DNA of 64,000 bases, from NCBI RefSeq assembly GCF_010093535.1, contig NW_022985216.1:151029-215028 (forward strand). The letters run 5' to 3'. The notes beneath the pieces are model-generated. The model ran no database searches and had not been told where the DNA came from. It was given only the letters and a program-made list of their open reading frames with translations. The translations under genes were made by a program, and so were the position numbers. Of this stretch, positions 24,093 to 36,963 are shown piece after piece. Each line of letters begins with the position of its first letter. The first letter of the stretch is position 1. The stretch is from Lindgomyces ingoldianus. Taxonomy: Eukaryota; Ascomycota; Dothideomycetes; Pleosporales; Lindgomycetaceae.

Positions 24093-25400
24093 TAACTAAT
24101 GTTATATTTACACTTTAATTGCTTTAATAAAGCTTCTAAACAAGTATTGTTTAATATTACATTATTGCCTACATAATAGCTAATTTAGAATGTAATATTA
24201 TATTTTTTAAGAGTATTTATAATAGAAACTGCTTGCTGCTCTCTAGAGTAGCTGTCACGTAGCTCTAGGAGCCCTAAAAGTGCCTTCTAAAGCTAATAGT
24301 CTTAATTAACTTATTGTGCGCAAACTGTAAGCATTAAGTAACAATGCAGCAATGTCTAGAGGTCTAAGAAGATGTAAATAGGGCTTATAGCAGTTATTAT
24401 GCTAGTAGACAGCTGCTCTTAATAGAGCTTATAGTTTACTGTAATGTATTACATAACTATAGTTTACATAGTAATTAGCTTACCCTTAATAGTAAGGTTA
24501 TAAGTAAGGCAGAGTTACTTTAGTTTCTTTTATTTAACAGCTAAGAAAGGCACTTTATAATAAGTAAGTAGTCTTATTAAAGCCTTGCAATAAGCTTATT
24601 AGTTAAAACTACTCTATAAAGTGTCTGTTGCAGTAATAGAAGTATAGATAAATAAAATAAACTGCTAAGTGCTTGCATAAGAATAAGTCCCTAAGGACAT
24701 TAATAACACTAGATGCTTTACCTTAATGTAGGTAATAGTGTTACTAAGATGCGTCTCCTCCTAGCTAGGACATATCTTACAGACATATAGCCTCTTCTCT
24801 TTACTTTATTGTTTATAACCTAGTTATAGTAAAGCTAGGCCTTTTTTTAGTTTATAAGTAAGGATAACCTAATAGAAGTTAACAGGCTTTGTTTTACAGT
24901 CTACAGTCGCAGAATTAGATATCTCTGACTCTAAGGACAGTATAGGCGACATTTAGAGAGGTGTAGGATTAAGACGTATAATAATTTTAGATAACTAAAT
25001 AGCTAAAATAAATAAAGGTAAAGGTTTTAAAAGCTGTAGTGTTAAATTATGTTCTAAAAAAAGTGCTTAAAGTAACTTACATTCTGCATTAAGGTTCTAA
25101 TAGCTATATAAATACATTAAATCTATAAACGTAATAACTAATTAGTAGTAACTGCTGCCTAAAGTATAATAGTCTGCCTGTAATACAAGAAAGAGGCGTT
25201 TCCTAGTTTGTTGTTGCCTGTAGGCATCAAGAGCTGTATCTCTGCATCTAACATGTAGATCTACTAAGCCATTAATGCGTTTTGCAGTTAAACCACATTA
25301 AGCTAATAGACTAACCTAGTTTAGACTTAATACTACAAAACCGCGGTTAGATATAAACCAGGTTTAGAACCACGTTAAGGTGGTCATGTATGATTGGTTG

Positions 25401-28400
25401 CATCAGCTAAACCTGGGGCGATGATGTCCGTGAACCTTCAGGAAGGAAACTCCCGCGCTTACGCGGACAACGTCCCTCCAAGTTCAGATATCCATTATCT
25501 TTCCTGCTTGGACCTCCTTGGGGATCCGGTACTAGATAACAATGCGACATTGATGGTGTCGTCAGTTACCGGACAGAAAGTCACCCCGACTGAACTATCA
25601 ACGGGCCAGTATTGGGTTGATAATTTGACCTCACCTGTGTGCTTCGTTGATGCATTGCAATATATCATGCAAGCGGCGCCCAAATTGGACGGGATCAAAG
25701 CAATATCCGACTATATTGAGATCGGTCCACATGGTGCACTACGTCGACCTATACTGGAGACATTAAGCCAGATTTCAAACAAGAAAGAGTCCAGATAAGT
25801 TTCAGTCCTGTCAAGACTCGGTTCACCTCTGAAAACGACAATGTTGGCATGTCAGCCGTTGCCAACAAGGCGTCGACAGGCGATGGCCAGAAACGACTGC
25901 TCCACCGTATCGATTGGAAACCACAGCTGTCTCTAGTCACCACCCATCAACTATCTGATTATTGCGATGTTGAAAAGTTCACCGATGATGAAGCCTTTGC
26001 GATCGACTATTGCGTTCGGTTGGAAGATACTCTACGTACACGTCTCGAGCGCAATCTGACCCAGCTCCAAGAAGCAGTCGGACCTAAAACACCGGAACAC
26101 CTCAGGCGTTTTGTGTCTCGGATCGAGAGGCAGCTCTGCATAAGGCCAGGCCAGTATGTGGATGAAATAAGGGACGAACGTCTCCGCGAGGAGCTTGAAA
26201 ACCTACGAGCGATCAGACCATCCTGGAGGATTTTCATAGACGTCGTGCAGAACCTCGCCTCCATCGTGCGGAAAGAGACCGACGCCCTTGATCTTCTCTT
26301 CTCGACACCCTTGGCCCAGGATTTATATGACGAGTTTTCCAGCGCACATGCAATCACAAGTTGTTTTCGTATCTTGAGCTGGCAGCCTATCAAACTCCCG
26401 ACCAACGAATTCTCGAGGTCGGCGCGGGTACAGGCGGCATGACGAATCAAGTTCTAGCAATGCTACGTCAAATCGAACAGCGAACCGGAGGCACCGCATT
26501 CTGTGAATATGTCTATACCAATGTCTCGCCAGCTTACTTCCCAGAAGCGCGCGAGCTGTTTGCGGATTACCGTAACCGTATGAACTTCAAAACTCTCGAC
26601 CTTGAGCAAGACATCAGTGCGAGTATCGAGCCCAGAACGTGCGACATAATTCTGGCTGGGAGCGTGCTACACGCCACCAAGAATCTGTCTAGTACTCCGC
26701 GAAACCTTCGGCGTGCGCTGAAACCCGGTGGCCGGCTGATCTTCCTAGAGATCACTGCTCCGGAATGCTTCGTCACGAGCTTTGGTTTTTGCATTTTGCC
26801 AGGCTGGTGGTGTGGGAGGAGTCTCGCGCATGGTGTCCAACAATTACCAAGTCTGATTGGGACGTGTTGCTGAGGGACAATGGGTTCTCTGGCAACGAAT
26901 TGGTGATCAGAGATTACGAAGACGATAGGTCGCACTATGTCAGCATCATCGCGTCCTCAGCAGACAGACCCTCGCATACGATTGCTGAGGGCTCGAGGGT
27001 CTTAATAGTTATCAATGACGAGAACCAGAGGAGGCTGGCATCGGATCTGGTGCGCGGAGTTTTCGACTCATCAGGCTATCACCCCATGGTTGTTACACTC
27101 TCTCAAATAGGAGATGCTGAGGTGTGTCCGACCGACATAGTAATATTCCTTGCCAACATAGGAGGACTGGTATTGGCCGAGCCATCGGATGACACCTTCA
27201 AAATGGTCCAGGATTGGGCGCAGCAATCTAAACAACTACTCCGGGTAACTGCGTCGATCGTCTCACAGCAATCCTATCCTTATACTAGTCTCAAGGATGG
27301 GTTTTTACGGGTGATACGATCAGAGAATGACAGCAAGAGAATCATCTCCCTTTCTCTAGAGGATGGTACATCTGACCCAGGTTTCCTGCAACACATCGCG
27401 CAAGTTTTTCATTCTGCCTTTGAGATAACATCCCCAAATTTCGAGTATATTGTTCGAAACGGGAGAATTCTGACTGGCTGCCTCGTTCTCGAGCCCGACC
27501 TTAACAAGGACTTGAACTCATCCATCCATCCACAAATGAAGAACGAAGCGTGGTTCCTGGGCCCACCCGTCAAATTAAATGTCGGAACCCGTGGCTCTCT
27601 CGACACATTGCGTTTTCATCGAAGACGAGCACCGTACCACGCTCGGCCTGACAGACATCAAAATCGAGATCCAAGCTTGGGCTATCGGCTTCCGCGACGT
27701 GTTCAGTGCTCTAGGCCGGCTGGACGAGAATGAATTCGGCACGGATTGCGCCGGCGTAGTAAAGAGAGTTGGCTCCCAATGTACCGAGCTGCGCCCAGGC
27801 GGCCGCGTCTGTACATCATCGTTCGGTTGCATGCGGACATATGTGCTTTGCCATGAATTGGATGCCTTCAAAATCTCCGACGCCCTCTCTGTGGAGGAGG
27901 CCTGCGGCGTCATCAATCCAATAATGACGGCTTGGTACTCCCTCGTCGACGTGGCCCGCCTGAAAAGACGGGAAAAGATCTTCATCCACGCGGCATCGGG
28001 GGCGACGGGACAGGTCGCTATTCAGGTTGTCCAGATGGTTGGTGCCGAAATCTTCGCAACCGTGGGATACCATCATAAGAAGCAGCTGTTAATGGACGAA
28101 TATGGTATACCCGCTTCGCATATCTTCTACAGTAGAGATCTCAGTTTCGCTCAAGGTATCATGCGCGTGACTGAGGGCTGTGGATGTTGTTCTAAATTAA
28201 CTAGTGGGCGAAGGCTTGAGGACGTCGTGGGAGTGCGTTGCTCCATATGGCAGATTCATCGAGATAGGGAAGGCTGACATCAACGCGAATACCCCATTGC
28301 CAATGGCGAGTTTTGCTAACAATGTGTCCTTGTCTGCGGCTGATCTTCGCCATCTCGATTTTAATCGGAGGGGCTTGGTGAGAAAGCTGTTTCTCACAAC

Positions 28401-29762
28401 CATGAGCCTAGTTCGAGATGGGACCATCCATTGTCCAAGGCCATTGCATACCTACTCCGTGTCAGCAATAGAGGAGGCATTCCGATACTTGCAAAGTGGA
28501 AAGAGCACAGGAAGAGTTGTCATTCAAGTCGATCATTCTGCCAAGGTTCAAGTATGTGCCCACTCTTGTAGTTATAACGCTGTTCAACTAACATGTCGTA
28601 GAAACATATCATTCATCGCAGGACCTGGGGTTTTGATGGGAACGCTACATATGTCGTTGCTGCAGGTTTAGGAGGAGTTGGACGCTCTATCCTCCGTTGG
28701 ATGGCTTCGAAAGGTGCAAAGCAGCTGATAGTTCCATCAACGTCTGGTGCGGCATCTAAAGAGGCCATTCAGGTTGTTAGTGATGTTACCAAGCTGGGAG
28801 TAAAGATAGTAACACCCAAGTGTGACGTTTCCGTGGCAAGTTGTGTTCAAAGGATGCTTGACGACTATGCACAAGTCATGAGTCCGATCCACGGGTGCAT
28901 CAACGCGACTATGGTTCTTCAGGATTCGGTTTTCGACAACATGACACGTGCGCAATGGGAAACCACCATCCGTTCAAAGGCTCAATCTTCATGGATCCTC
29001 CACACTCTACTTCCCAAAGACCTCGATTTCTTCATTCTACTATCTTCTGCATCTGGAATTGTTGGAAACGCTGGTCAATCCAACTACGCGGCAGGCTGCA
29101 CGTTTCAAGACTCATTATCTCGATTCTGTGTGTGCCATGGCCAAAAGGCCGTGTCTATCGATCTCGGCCCCATGCGCTCTGTTGACGTGGTTGCCGAGCA
29201 CGAAGGCCAAAGAAGAGTTTTGAGAAATACCCCGGTCTGGCCCCAATAGAGGAGGAAGAATTCCTTACGCTCCTAGATATCCTTTGCGACCCCGATTACC
29301 ATTCGCGCAATTCCACGGTAAAGAGCCAAGTTACAATGGGTATTGTTACACCAGATGATCTTGTTCTTGAAGGTGGTGATCTACCCCTCGAGCATTTACA
29401 TCAATCACTCTTTGCCTGCTTCAATCAAGCCGGAGCTGCATCGAGTAACTCTGTGTCGGCAAACAGTGTAAACTCGGCAGCACTGTTTCAGCAAGCGGAG
29501 AGTGTAGAAGAAATGACCAGCATTGTCGTTGAATCGCTGGTGAGGAAGCTGGCGCGTGTGCTATCTATACAAGCCGAAGATGTAGATGTGGACAGACCCC
29601 TACACTTGTATGGGGTAGACTCCCTTGTTGCCGTCGAACTTCGCAACTGGATCACAAAAGACTTCGCGGTAGATGTGCCTGTTTTCGAGTTGATGAGTGG
29701 TAAAACATTTTAGCGATTGGGCAGTTGGTTACCAAGACTAGTCAGGTTAAGAGAGTAGTCTA
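25401..29762 (+). pseudogene. Highly reducing PKS pseudogene, 3' part (AT end, MT, psi-KR, ER, KR, ACP)
   Basis: Continues the AT domain after the hAT nest, but about 60 residues between GAMMSVNL and ATLMVSSVTG that the family has, including the CxNSP and VxYHS segments, are missing. AT ends near 25790 (IEIGPHGALRRP) and the next recognisable sequence (25880, HRIDWKPQLSL) is the one that normally follows the dehydratase, so DH is gone. Next come a C-methyltransferase (LEVGAGTGGMT at 26412; LHATKNL), a psi-KR region, ER (27555-28550; HAASGATGQVAIQVVQM), an intron (28554-28602), KR (GLGGVGRS, LSSASG, SNYAAG) and ACP (VDSLV, Ser codon 29621-29623). Frameshifts near 25800, 26360-26440, 26760-26860, 27560, 28190, 29235 and 29710. 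The natural stop is TAA near 29760-29762. Confidence 0.9.
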
Positions 29763-30430
29763 ATCGTGGAAAATGCAAGTAGAATAGGAGACGATCAGAC
29801 GACTCCTAAAGTTTAAGATGTATGCGGTGTGAGTTCGGGGCTTTCCAGGACTCCTGAGCTTCCAAATCTTCATTCACAGAACGCAGGTGTTCGCGAAGGT
29901 ATACGTGCTAAGCTTATGCTGTGCCTTTGCGGAGGCTTGTTCTAGTGCGTCGGGTCTATGGCGTAGACACGGTCGGGAAATTTAAGCTGCTAATCCCGGG
30001 AGTTTAAATTGCCACATAGTATATTTGTAGGCGGTGCGATTTGTGCTAGCGAACGGAGTTAATCTGCTCATGAATAATTAGAGTCTACCCGTCCTATTTC
30101 TCATATTCCTAAATATGACTTGGGGTCCTTTTCAGTTTCTTTTCGGGAAGAGGTGGAGGGTAGTTCTATGATTATTTAAGTGAGAATTGAGGAGACGGTC
30201 GTGACGTCGACACATTCTATAATAACGTTCTTTCTTCAAATGGCAAGAGGGTTGCCGTAGCCTTCTTGCCCTTCTATTACACGTCATTGTATGTTAATGC
30301 AATATCGTAGTTATGTTATGCCTATATCCATGCAGCTTATACGATAGCAGCACGCTGTCACAATAAGAGTAGCGAAATCGGATGGGGTAGTGAACCATGC
30401 GAACTCCCATACCCTATATCTGGGAACGAC
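29763..30430. other. Intergenic, tail-to-tail
   Basis: About 670 bp between the 3' ends of the PKS pseudogene and the convergent secreted-protein gene. Ordinary composition; no gene or repeat recognised. It presumably holds both 3' untranslated regions. Confidence 0.5.
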
Positions 30431-31549
30431 CTATTTCCACTCAATAGCATTACGATATCGAATCTCGCGCTTCCTCCTTCTCCCATCCAAAATTGCATGA
30501 ATTTGCCAATCATAACAATTCTTAGCAACTTTACCACCGCATAGCGGCCAAGTCTTTTTGAGGCTCATGTCGCAGAATATGCCCTCTTCAAAGGACACGA
30601 AATCCGGTCCCCATGAAGTTAGGCTCGCACAAAGGTACCTGCTGCTATGTCGCACATCATGACTGCCGACTATACTCGGTCTGAACGACACCTGGTTTCG
30701 TTCGTCCCAATTCCAAGATGGCAACTTTTTGATAGGAGCACCAAGGGTGCTACCGATCAAGCTGAAAACATTAAGCACGGTTAACATATGACTAAAAGTA
30801 AAAGGCCGGAAGCTTGGAGCTGCAGACTGGAATATTGGTTGCCGGTACCACTCTAGCTTAGGGTAATTGCAAAGTGCTGTAGGGTTTTCCGGAACATTAA
30901 AATGGTTCGATGAATCCACAGGTCCAAAATCTGGAGTGTGAATTCGAAGGCCACTGTATTCGAACAAGGCGTTCTGGTTTCGGTGACCGCCGATCCAAGT
31001 GCAATACGGCTAGCAGAAACAATCAGTGCCATGGGCGATATATAGAGCTAGATCTTAGAGGGGTGTACTCACTTTGTACATAGACCCATTAGAGGTGCCA
31101 ACATATAGGTTCGAGTAATACCATTTCGCCCCACAGAACTTGCCGATATCCCCCAACCACCCAACTTGAGTACCATCTGACCACGTCTGAGCCAGGTACG
31201 CCACGCAGACAGCATCAGGACCACCAGCAACCTCCAAATATGTCGGTTGCTGGTATGTCATATTCTGTATGACTGGAATGGTGATGTATTTGCCAGCCCC
31301 AATGTTGGTTAAGTTGGAACCACTTGCGCGACCGATGGGAATAACCTCCTCATTGTACACCCTGATTGACGGGACAGTGCCACCCAGACCCTCAGATGTA
31401 GAAGAATTCAGGCCAATACCGACGCGTACAAGGGAGTGGCCTTGAGCTAAGTAGCTTGTACTGGCGTCACCGTGTGGGAAGAGTAAACCGATGATGCCAA
31501 GGGCACTGCCAGTTAGTAGGGCGAATACCTCGAGGGCTATTCCGGCCAT
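30431..31549 (-). CDS. Secreted or membrane-anchored fungal protein of unknown function
   Basis: Two exons, 31549-31073 and 31009-30431, about 351 aa. The intron (31072-31010) runs GTGAGT...CTGCTAG in phase 0. The start at 31549 gives MAGIALEVFALLTGSALG, a hydrophobic signal peptide or N-terminal anchor; an in-frame ATG at 31618 would add a less typical leader. The ectodomain has several N-glycosylation sequons (NSS, NLT, NMT, NGS). The C-terminal third has spaced cysteines and ends with IFCDMS...TWPLC...NCYDW, a pattern I associate with lineage-expanded fungal secreted proteins without assigned function. No disabling change is seen. Convergent with the PKS; not an obvious cluster member. Confidence 0.75.
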
Positions 31550-33038
31550 ATTGGTGGTCTGGATGGGCAGGTAGCGCAAGATAGTAATTTTAAAGATTGC
31601 AGAGACAGTGCATGGCACAACTAAATGGAATATGAACGTGAATGATTAACAGTTCGAATGTTTGGTCACACTATGTGATGCGACCCTGGGTTGGGCCGAT
31701 TATATGTTTGCCTCCAGCTCGTATAAATTGAACGCAATGCCAGTGTTTCCAATGGAACTTGACAAATAATATTCTGCCAAGGGCGGGGAATCATTGATTG
31801 CCAGGGCGTATTTCGTAAAAAGCCTTTCGAGCCTTGCAGGATCCGTCAAGTCCTGCGCGTTAGGACGCATTCCTCCCTAGGAGGCGAGGTGAAGGCAAAT
31901 AATCTAAGCGAAAAGAATGGGGCTGTATTGAAGCTGTCGAATAGATTAGACTTACAGTTGTGCTTGGCGTGTCTTGCGCAAGGCTGAGACATTTAAGCTC
32001 CGCCGGATGTGGCATAGTTAGGGCCGTTCAGATACGTACGGCTGGAAACGCCTTCTGCACGTTTGCCTGAAGTGATGGTTCGAGACAACGCTCATGGAAA
32101 AGTGACGCGTCCTTCCCACCTCATTCCTTCATTTAACTTCATTGCATCTTCGCAGTCAATACAAGCACATCTACCGCAGCTTATCACCTAACGCGGAACA
32201 CAACAGGGTAGTGATCTGTAACAAAATTCTACATCTCGGTCAGGTTCTTCCTAACTCTAACAAGACGCTAATAGAACTAGTCTACCCCAGCCTTGATCCA
32301 AGTTATGAGAAGGTGAAGTAGTCTTTGTTGCCATTTCAGTGAGCTGAAAACAAATTCTTTCATATAAGATAGTTCCCTGGTCCTCTAGCTGGACCAGCCC
32401 ATGAGAATACATGAAGGACGAGAATAAATAGTAGCGTCTCTTACTGAGCACCTATCATAAATCCGGAGAAATGTAGGAAGTGCCAAGACGCATCGGATTT
32501 TATCACTTGAATGTTGTAGGTTTAGAAGATCACAGAGAATTGGATAGTACATGCACACATGCTGAAATTTACCTGCCCTTCTCCATCTTGTGGGTTTTCT
32601 CCTGCACAACCGCTTCGAACGGATTCGAAATACTCACCCGCTAATCCAACAACGTAAGCAGCCTCGTCCTTGCCTACGACGACATTGTGTTCCGCTAGTG
32701 TGCAGCATATCAGACGTGGGCCGAGCCGTTTGTACCGCAGACGGGCCTTGTGTCATGGGGGTTTTGTGACATTGTCGACGGATTTCAGATGCAATGCATC
32801 ATCAAATGGCAGGCATGGTGGGGTCACCAGCAAACCATGTGACCAGTTCACCATCCCGACCTCTCAACGGTCGATTCGATCATCGTCCGTTCCTCTTAGG
32901 AGTACTAGGGGTCGTATGTTCTCTGCATCCGAAGCATTTCCGCTCCATTTTAGATTCCAGAACTCGTTCGCCTGATGCTCAAGGGCTTGCAGGCGATTCA
33001 CGCTCAGCGCTTTCAGAAATACGCTTCCACAACTTTCA
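31550..33038. other. Intergenic region without recognised gene
   Basis: About 1.5 kb of ordinary composition. Small open frames on both strands (for example 32257-32609 minus, 32670-33138 plus) overlap each other and show no family character. It includes the upstream region of the secreted-protein gene. Nothing else seen. Confidence 0.4.
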
Positions 33039-34175
33039 TCACTGTAGCTCCCTCGCATGCTGCATTGATCCCGCGAGTTCTATTGTCCTGCGAATTCTCC
33101 CCTCCTCTTCATCCAACCGCATAAGCTCTTGTAAATGACTACGATGATGCTGTACCCTCCCAAGATCATCCTGAGCGGTAAGAGTAGTATCCGATGCGCG
33201 ATTCCTCTGCATAGGAGCACCTGCGATGTCCCTATTCGGCGACGGGGTATATGGAACTACTTCCGGGTGTTCGGGATAGATGGCCTTGTTCTCCAAAGTG
33301 TACGGTGATGATGGACCCAGATCGTGCCCATGCTCCGCCAGAATGACGGGATGATCGGATTGCGTGGTATTCCCTTGTTTCTTGCGCTTTCCTCGGGAGA
33401 GAAGCAGGCCTGTTACAGCGGCAAGGAGCATCATTCCGCCAACTGCTGATCCAATCCCTACACCGGCGACAGCACCTGGTGCCATGCCCGCTTTTACTAC
33501 TACACAGCTGGCTGAAGGGATGGGCGAAAGCGTGATCGACGTTCTAGTTGAAGATGTTATGGCAGCAACGTTTCCTGCAGTATCATAGGACCCTTGCGAA
33601 TCGGTTTGGCCACGTGCGTTTGTTTGAGCTGGCGTGAATGCTTGAGATAAACAAACAGTCTTTGTCAGTGTTGACTTTTCCGTCGTCGTAACCTCCGATA
33701 TCCGGGCGGAAGGCGGTGATACGAAGGCTGGTGAAATATCAGCATGAAAGCAAACAAAGTGATCAGATCTCCAAGGCTGTAAGGGAAGCATCCACGAACC
33801 TTTGCAGACCGATGAAGCATACGCTGAAACCTGGCCCGACAGCTTTGGGCAAACGCATGGCCAGCAATTGGTGACAGCTCCCTGATAGCCCACGTTGCGG
33901 CAGTTGCAGGCAATATCATCGTTTCCAGTACAGCCGCCGTAGCTACCTACCAGAGGGCCGAGGACGCATGTTCCCTAGATTTTATTAGTTTTCCAGCTTG
34001 TGCGGAGCTCGGTGGTGCGCACCAAGCAGTCTGCCAAAGGAACGTTGGAAGCAACACCGTTGCATTCTTGGGCACTGGCCCCGTGAAAGAGGATGATCAG
34101 AACCGTGATCCCAGAGATGGTTCCCACGATCTTCCACAGCATATGAAAGCTAAACATAATGCGAAAGAGGCCCAT
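33039..34175 (-). CDS. Single-pass membrane protein with Cys-rich ectodomain
   Basis: Exon 1 34175-34023 encodes a signal peptide (hydrophobic core ISGITVLIILFHGASA). The intron 34022-33975 (GTGCGC...CTAATAAAATCTAG) joins in phase 0 to the long frame ending at 33039. Product about 362 aa, or 338 aa if a possible 72-nt in-frame intron (near 33808-33737, GTTCGT...CACCAG) is removed. Order: signal peptide, a short ectodomain with about ten cysteines, a Ser/Thr-rich stalk, one membrane helix (GAVAGVGIGSAVGGMMLLAA), a basic stop-transfer RGKRKKQ, and a polar cytoplasmic tail with a charged, possibly coiled end (LQELMRLDEEEGRIRRTIEL). This layout is common in fungal cell-wall-sensor-like or CFEM-like surface proteins, but no named domain is certain. 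Confidence 0.7.
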
Positions 34176-36963
34176 GACACCGGATAATGATGTCAGAAGA
34201 AACCTCTCTCTCTCTCACACACAAATCCGTAGAGTTTTGAATAAATTGAGTCCGTAGGAGGCTTGATGTCGATCAAGTGACAGCATTGGACGATTGGGGT
34301 GCAGGGTCGAGAATCGCGGCATGCTTCCGCTTTTGGTGAAAGACCTTGAGTAATCAGCGCCACATTCAGCAACCGCTGCAAATACGACGACCCTCAGGTG
34401 AATAAGACCAATCATTCTAAGATTTCTGTCAGCCTCACTTTACGCAAGCCATCGGCCCCCAAGAGCAACCCCAACGTCCCAGCGCAGACTGAAGTCGGCT
34501 AACAAGCTCAAAACTTGCCCGCGTAAATCGCTGGCCGGATCTCAATCAAATACAATACACGTCAGCCCAAATTTCTAGCATGTCTCTAATTGCGTCGGGG
34601 TTTGCAGCAATAGGTCAAAGAAATTCGTCAGCAAGAGCGATTAAACCAAGAAGACCCTAGGCGTCTTCGTAGCATACTTGCGCAACCAGTGGAACCTGAA
34701 ATGAGTGGAATTAATTTACCAAACTAGTTGCTGAGATTTGAGACAATATCAAGGAGATACTGGCTGCCCTCAACAGATTAAGCAAATGCCAATTAAATAC
34801 TTCCTACATGAAGCACGGATCGTACTGGCAGCCTCGAGGCTCTGAAGCTAATTGCTGCCGATAGTTCCTTCGGACTTCACAAACTAGTCTATCATTCCGT
34901 CCAAGAGTCTAGTTCAGTAGATTATTGTCCAGAGCTTTAGTAGAGTCCTATTGCCCACATGGCAGCAGCGTCGAAGGGATAGCTCCAGCGAGCGGAATCA
35001 CGGTTTTTTTTCGGCCAGTCTCATCATCAGCATTCGCACCAACATTCAGGTGGATCGTGGCAATGGGGCGACATATTCTGCAGGCACTTCTCGATTGATT
35101 ATCACTAGATTTCCGCCATCATGAAGGCATGGAAGGGTGTTTGGCAACTTCAGGTGCCTATCACCGCCGATGATTGGGAACTCCTTGTCCATGTGAGGTG
35201 CTGTTGTCTTGACAGCATCATATGGTGAAGCCTTGAAGGCGAGCTCTGCCAAACTCGCCTAACCCTGAATGAAAGAGTCCCTGCATTCCTGAATCTTGCT
35301 GTGCCTTGCAAAAAGCAACTTGCAGTCCGAATTTCAACCAATAGTTGGAAGTTCTGCACACGGCTCGGATGTACCGCCAAACCTTGGCACGTGCATAGGC
35401 AAAAGTACAAGCAACAAACTGCAAAATTAGAGCAAAGACATTCTCGATGCAATGAGATTCGCTAGGTTGCTCCTAGAGCGATTTTTTCTCCTCATCCTCG
35501 TAAATCTGAGCCTGGTCGCGATCGTCCGAGGCTCCTTTATTCCTGTCCCTCTTTGTTGGAGTTTGGCACTCCGATTGGTTGCTCGAGCGTGTCGGCTTCA
35601 CAGAGCGCGGGTCGTGTCTCCTTGGTAGGAATGCATTAACACTAGACAAAAGTAGCCTTGCGAATAAGATACTTGTACGGAGACATTTGATTACGGAGAT
35701 TTCTGTCCTCCAAAATAACCACAGTCCGACTTCGTTGAGGGCCTAATTATCCAGTAGGTTCAGAATACCGCCGTTATCCTCAAATTCAGATTACAGGGCC
35801 ATCTTCTGTCTCGAGAACTCCCCACTTCTTCTCCACACATCCTGCGCCGTCCACTTTTCTTTTGGGATGTTTACAATCGCGGGCCCCACTAGAGGCTGCT
35901 CCAACCGAAGAAATGATATACCCTCTGCATTCGGTACACTAAACACTCTCTTGCTCATTAGCCACCTCGACGAAGAGCTAGCTATTCGACGATAAGAGAA
36001 GTACGGACACCCACCAGCCTCGAAAACATCAGGCAATCACTTACGAGCAGAAGACCGGCGGCTGTTGGGTAACTAGTTCTGCGATAGCATTAAAAACGCG
36101 GTCTTCGAGATTTAGGGAGAATGGAAGAGGGCTCATCGAGAGAGACTAATATCCTCGGCAAAGTGCAGCAAGAATCCGGGAGACTTCCAGGTCAGGGATG
36201 TTGGCACCTCTATCTTGGGCGGTTTTGCTTTGACCTCTAGAGCGTCCTCCTATCTCCACTCCCGAGTTCCTTGAGAGAACCCGCGATAGGAGTGTGCCAA
36301 GAGACATGATGAGAGAGGAGGGAGGACCAGGGCTGGCAAGGGGTTCTACCGGAATCTTATTATCTACACAAGTCCAATATATAGGGGCAGGGGATTACTT
36401 CATTCTGAGGATCGCCGACAGCTTTGCGTGTCGAACGATGAAGCGGCTGTTGAGAGGAGACGACAGGACCGCGATAGCATATGAAACTTGTAAGTCATCA
36501 AAACTAGACTCGGGGTGAATTAAATGTTATTGGGAGAATCGTGGGAAGTAACGCCAAAAGCGGATGGTGAACGACGTGGTCTGATCGGGCACCTGCACCG
36601 TGCCGGAACGGCCAACCCTGCGCGGGAGGTGTTGGGCGAGTCTATTCTTATGGGTTGGTGTTCCGCCTTCAGAACTCCCAAAGAATATATTTCAACCGCC
36701 AGTGGACAAGAATTATGGTGCTAATTATAATAATAGGTTCTGGAGCGAATAGAAATGACGGTGAACGTAGGTACTAGATAGGTTACTGAGCATATAGGTC
36801 ACTAAGCAGATAGGTAGCTACATATCTGTTGAGAAGTCGTCTCCATGTTGCATGTTGCCATACGTGCCATGTTTCGTCGCTCGTGCACCAGCGGGTACAT
36901 GTACGGGGAGACCTACAGTCATGGCATACCTTTCCATCCCGGGCCTGAGTGCATGTCAACTGC
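34176..36963. other. Intergenic region without recognised gene
   Basis: About 2.8 kb of ordinary composition. One minus-strand frame at 35791-36036 (81 codons, MPDVFEAGG...) has a protein-like composition but no recognised family, and could be a gene remnant. Other small frames overlap antisense. No repeat or RNA gene seen. Confidence 0.35.

Larger units (their letters stand above)
14895..25392 (-). mobile_element. hAT transposon, RIP-degraded, carrying two nested elements
   Basis: Ends are CATACATGACTATC on the left and GGTGGTCATGTATG on the right (imperfect inverted repeats), flanked by the exact 8-bp duplication ATTGGTTG (14887-14894, 25393-25400). Without the nested pogo and gypsy elements the hAT is about 3 kb. 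Minus-strand translation of 16960-18400 retains hAT transposase features, with a hATC dimerisation relic at about 17140-17260 (pattern MAIAILSIPAE...E.TF..A) interrupted by RIP-type stops. Subterminal AACCRCGTTAA motifs recur near both ends. The insertion splits the PKS AT domain. Confidence 0.88.
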
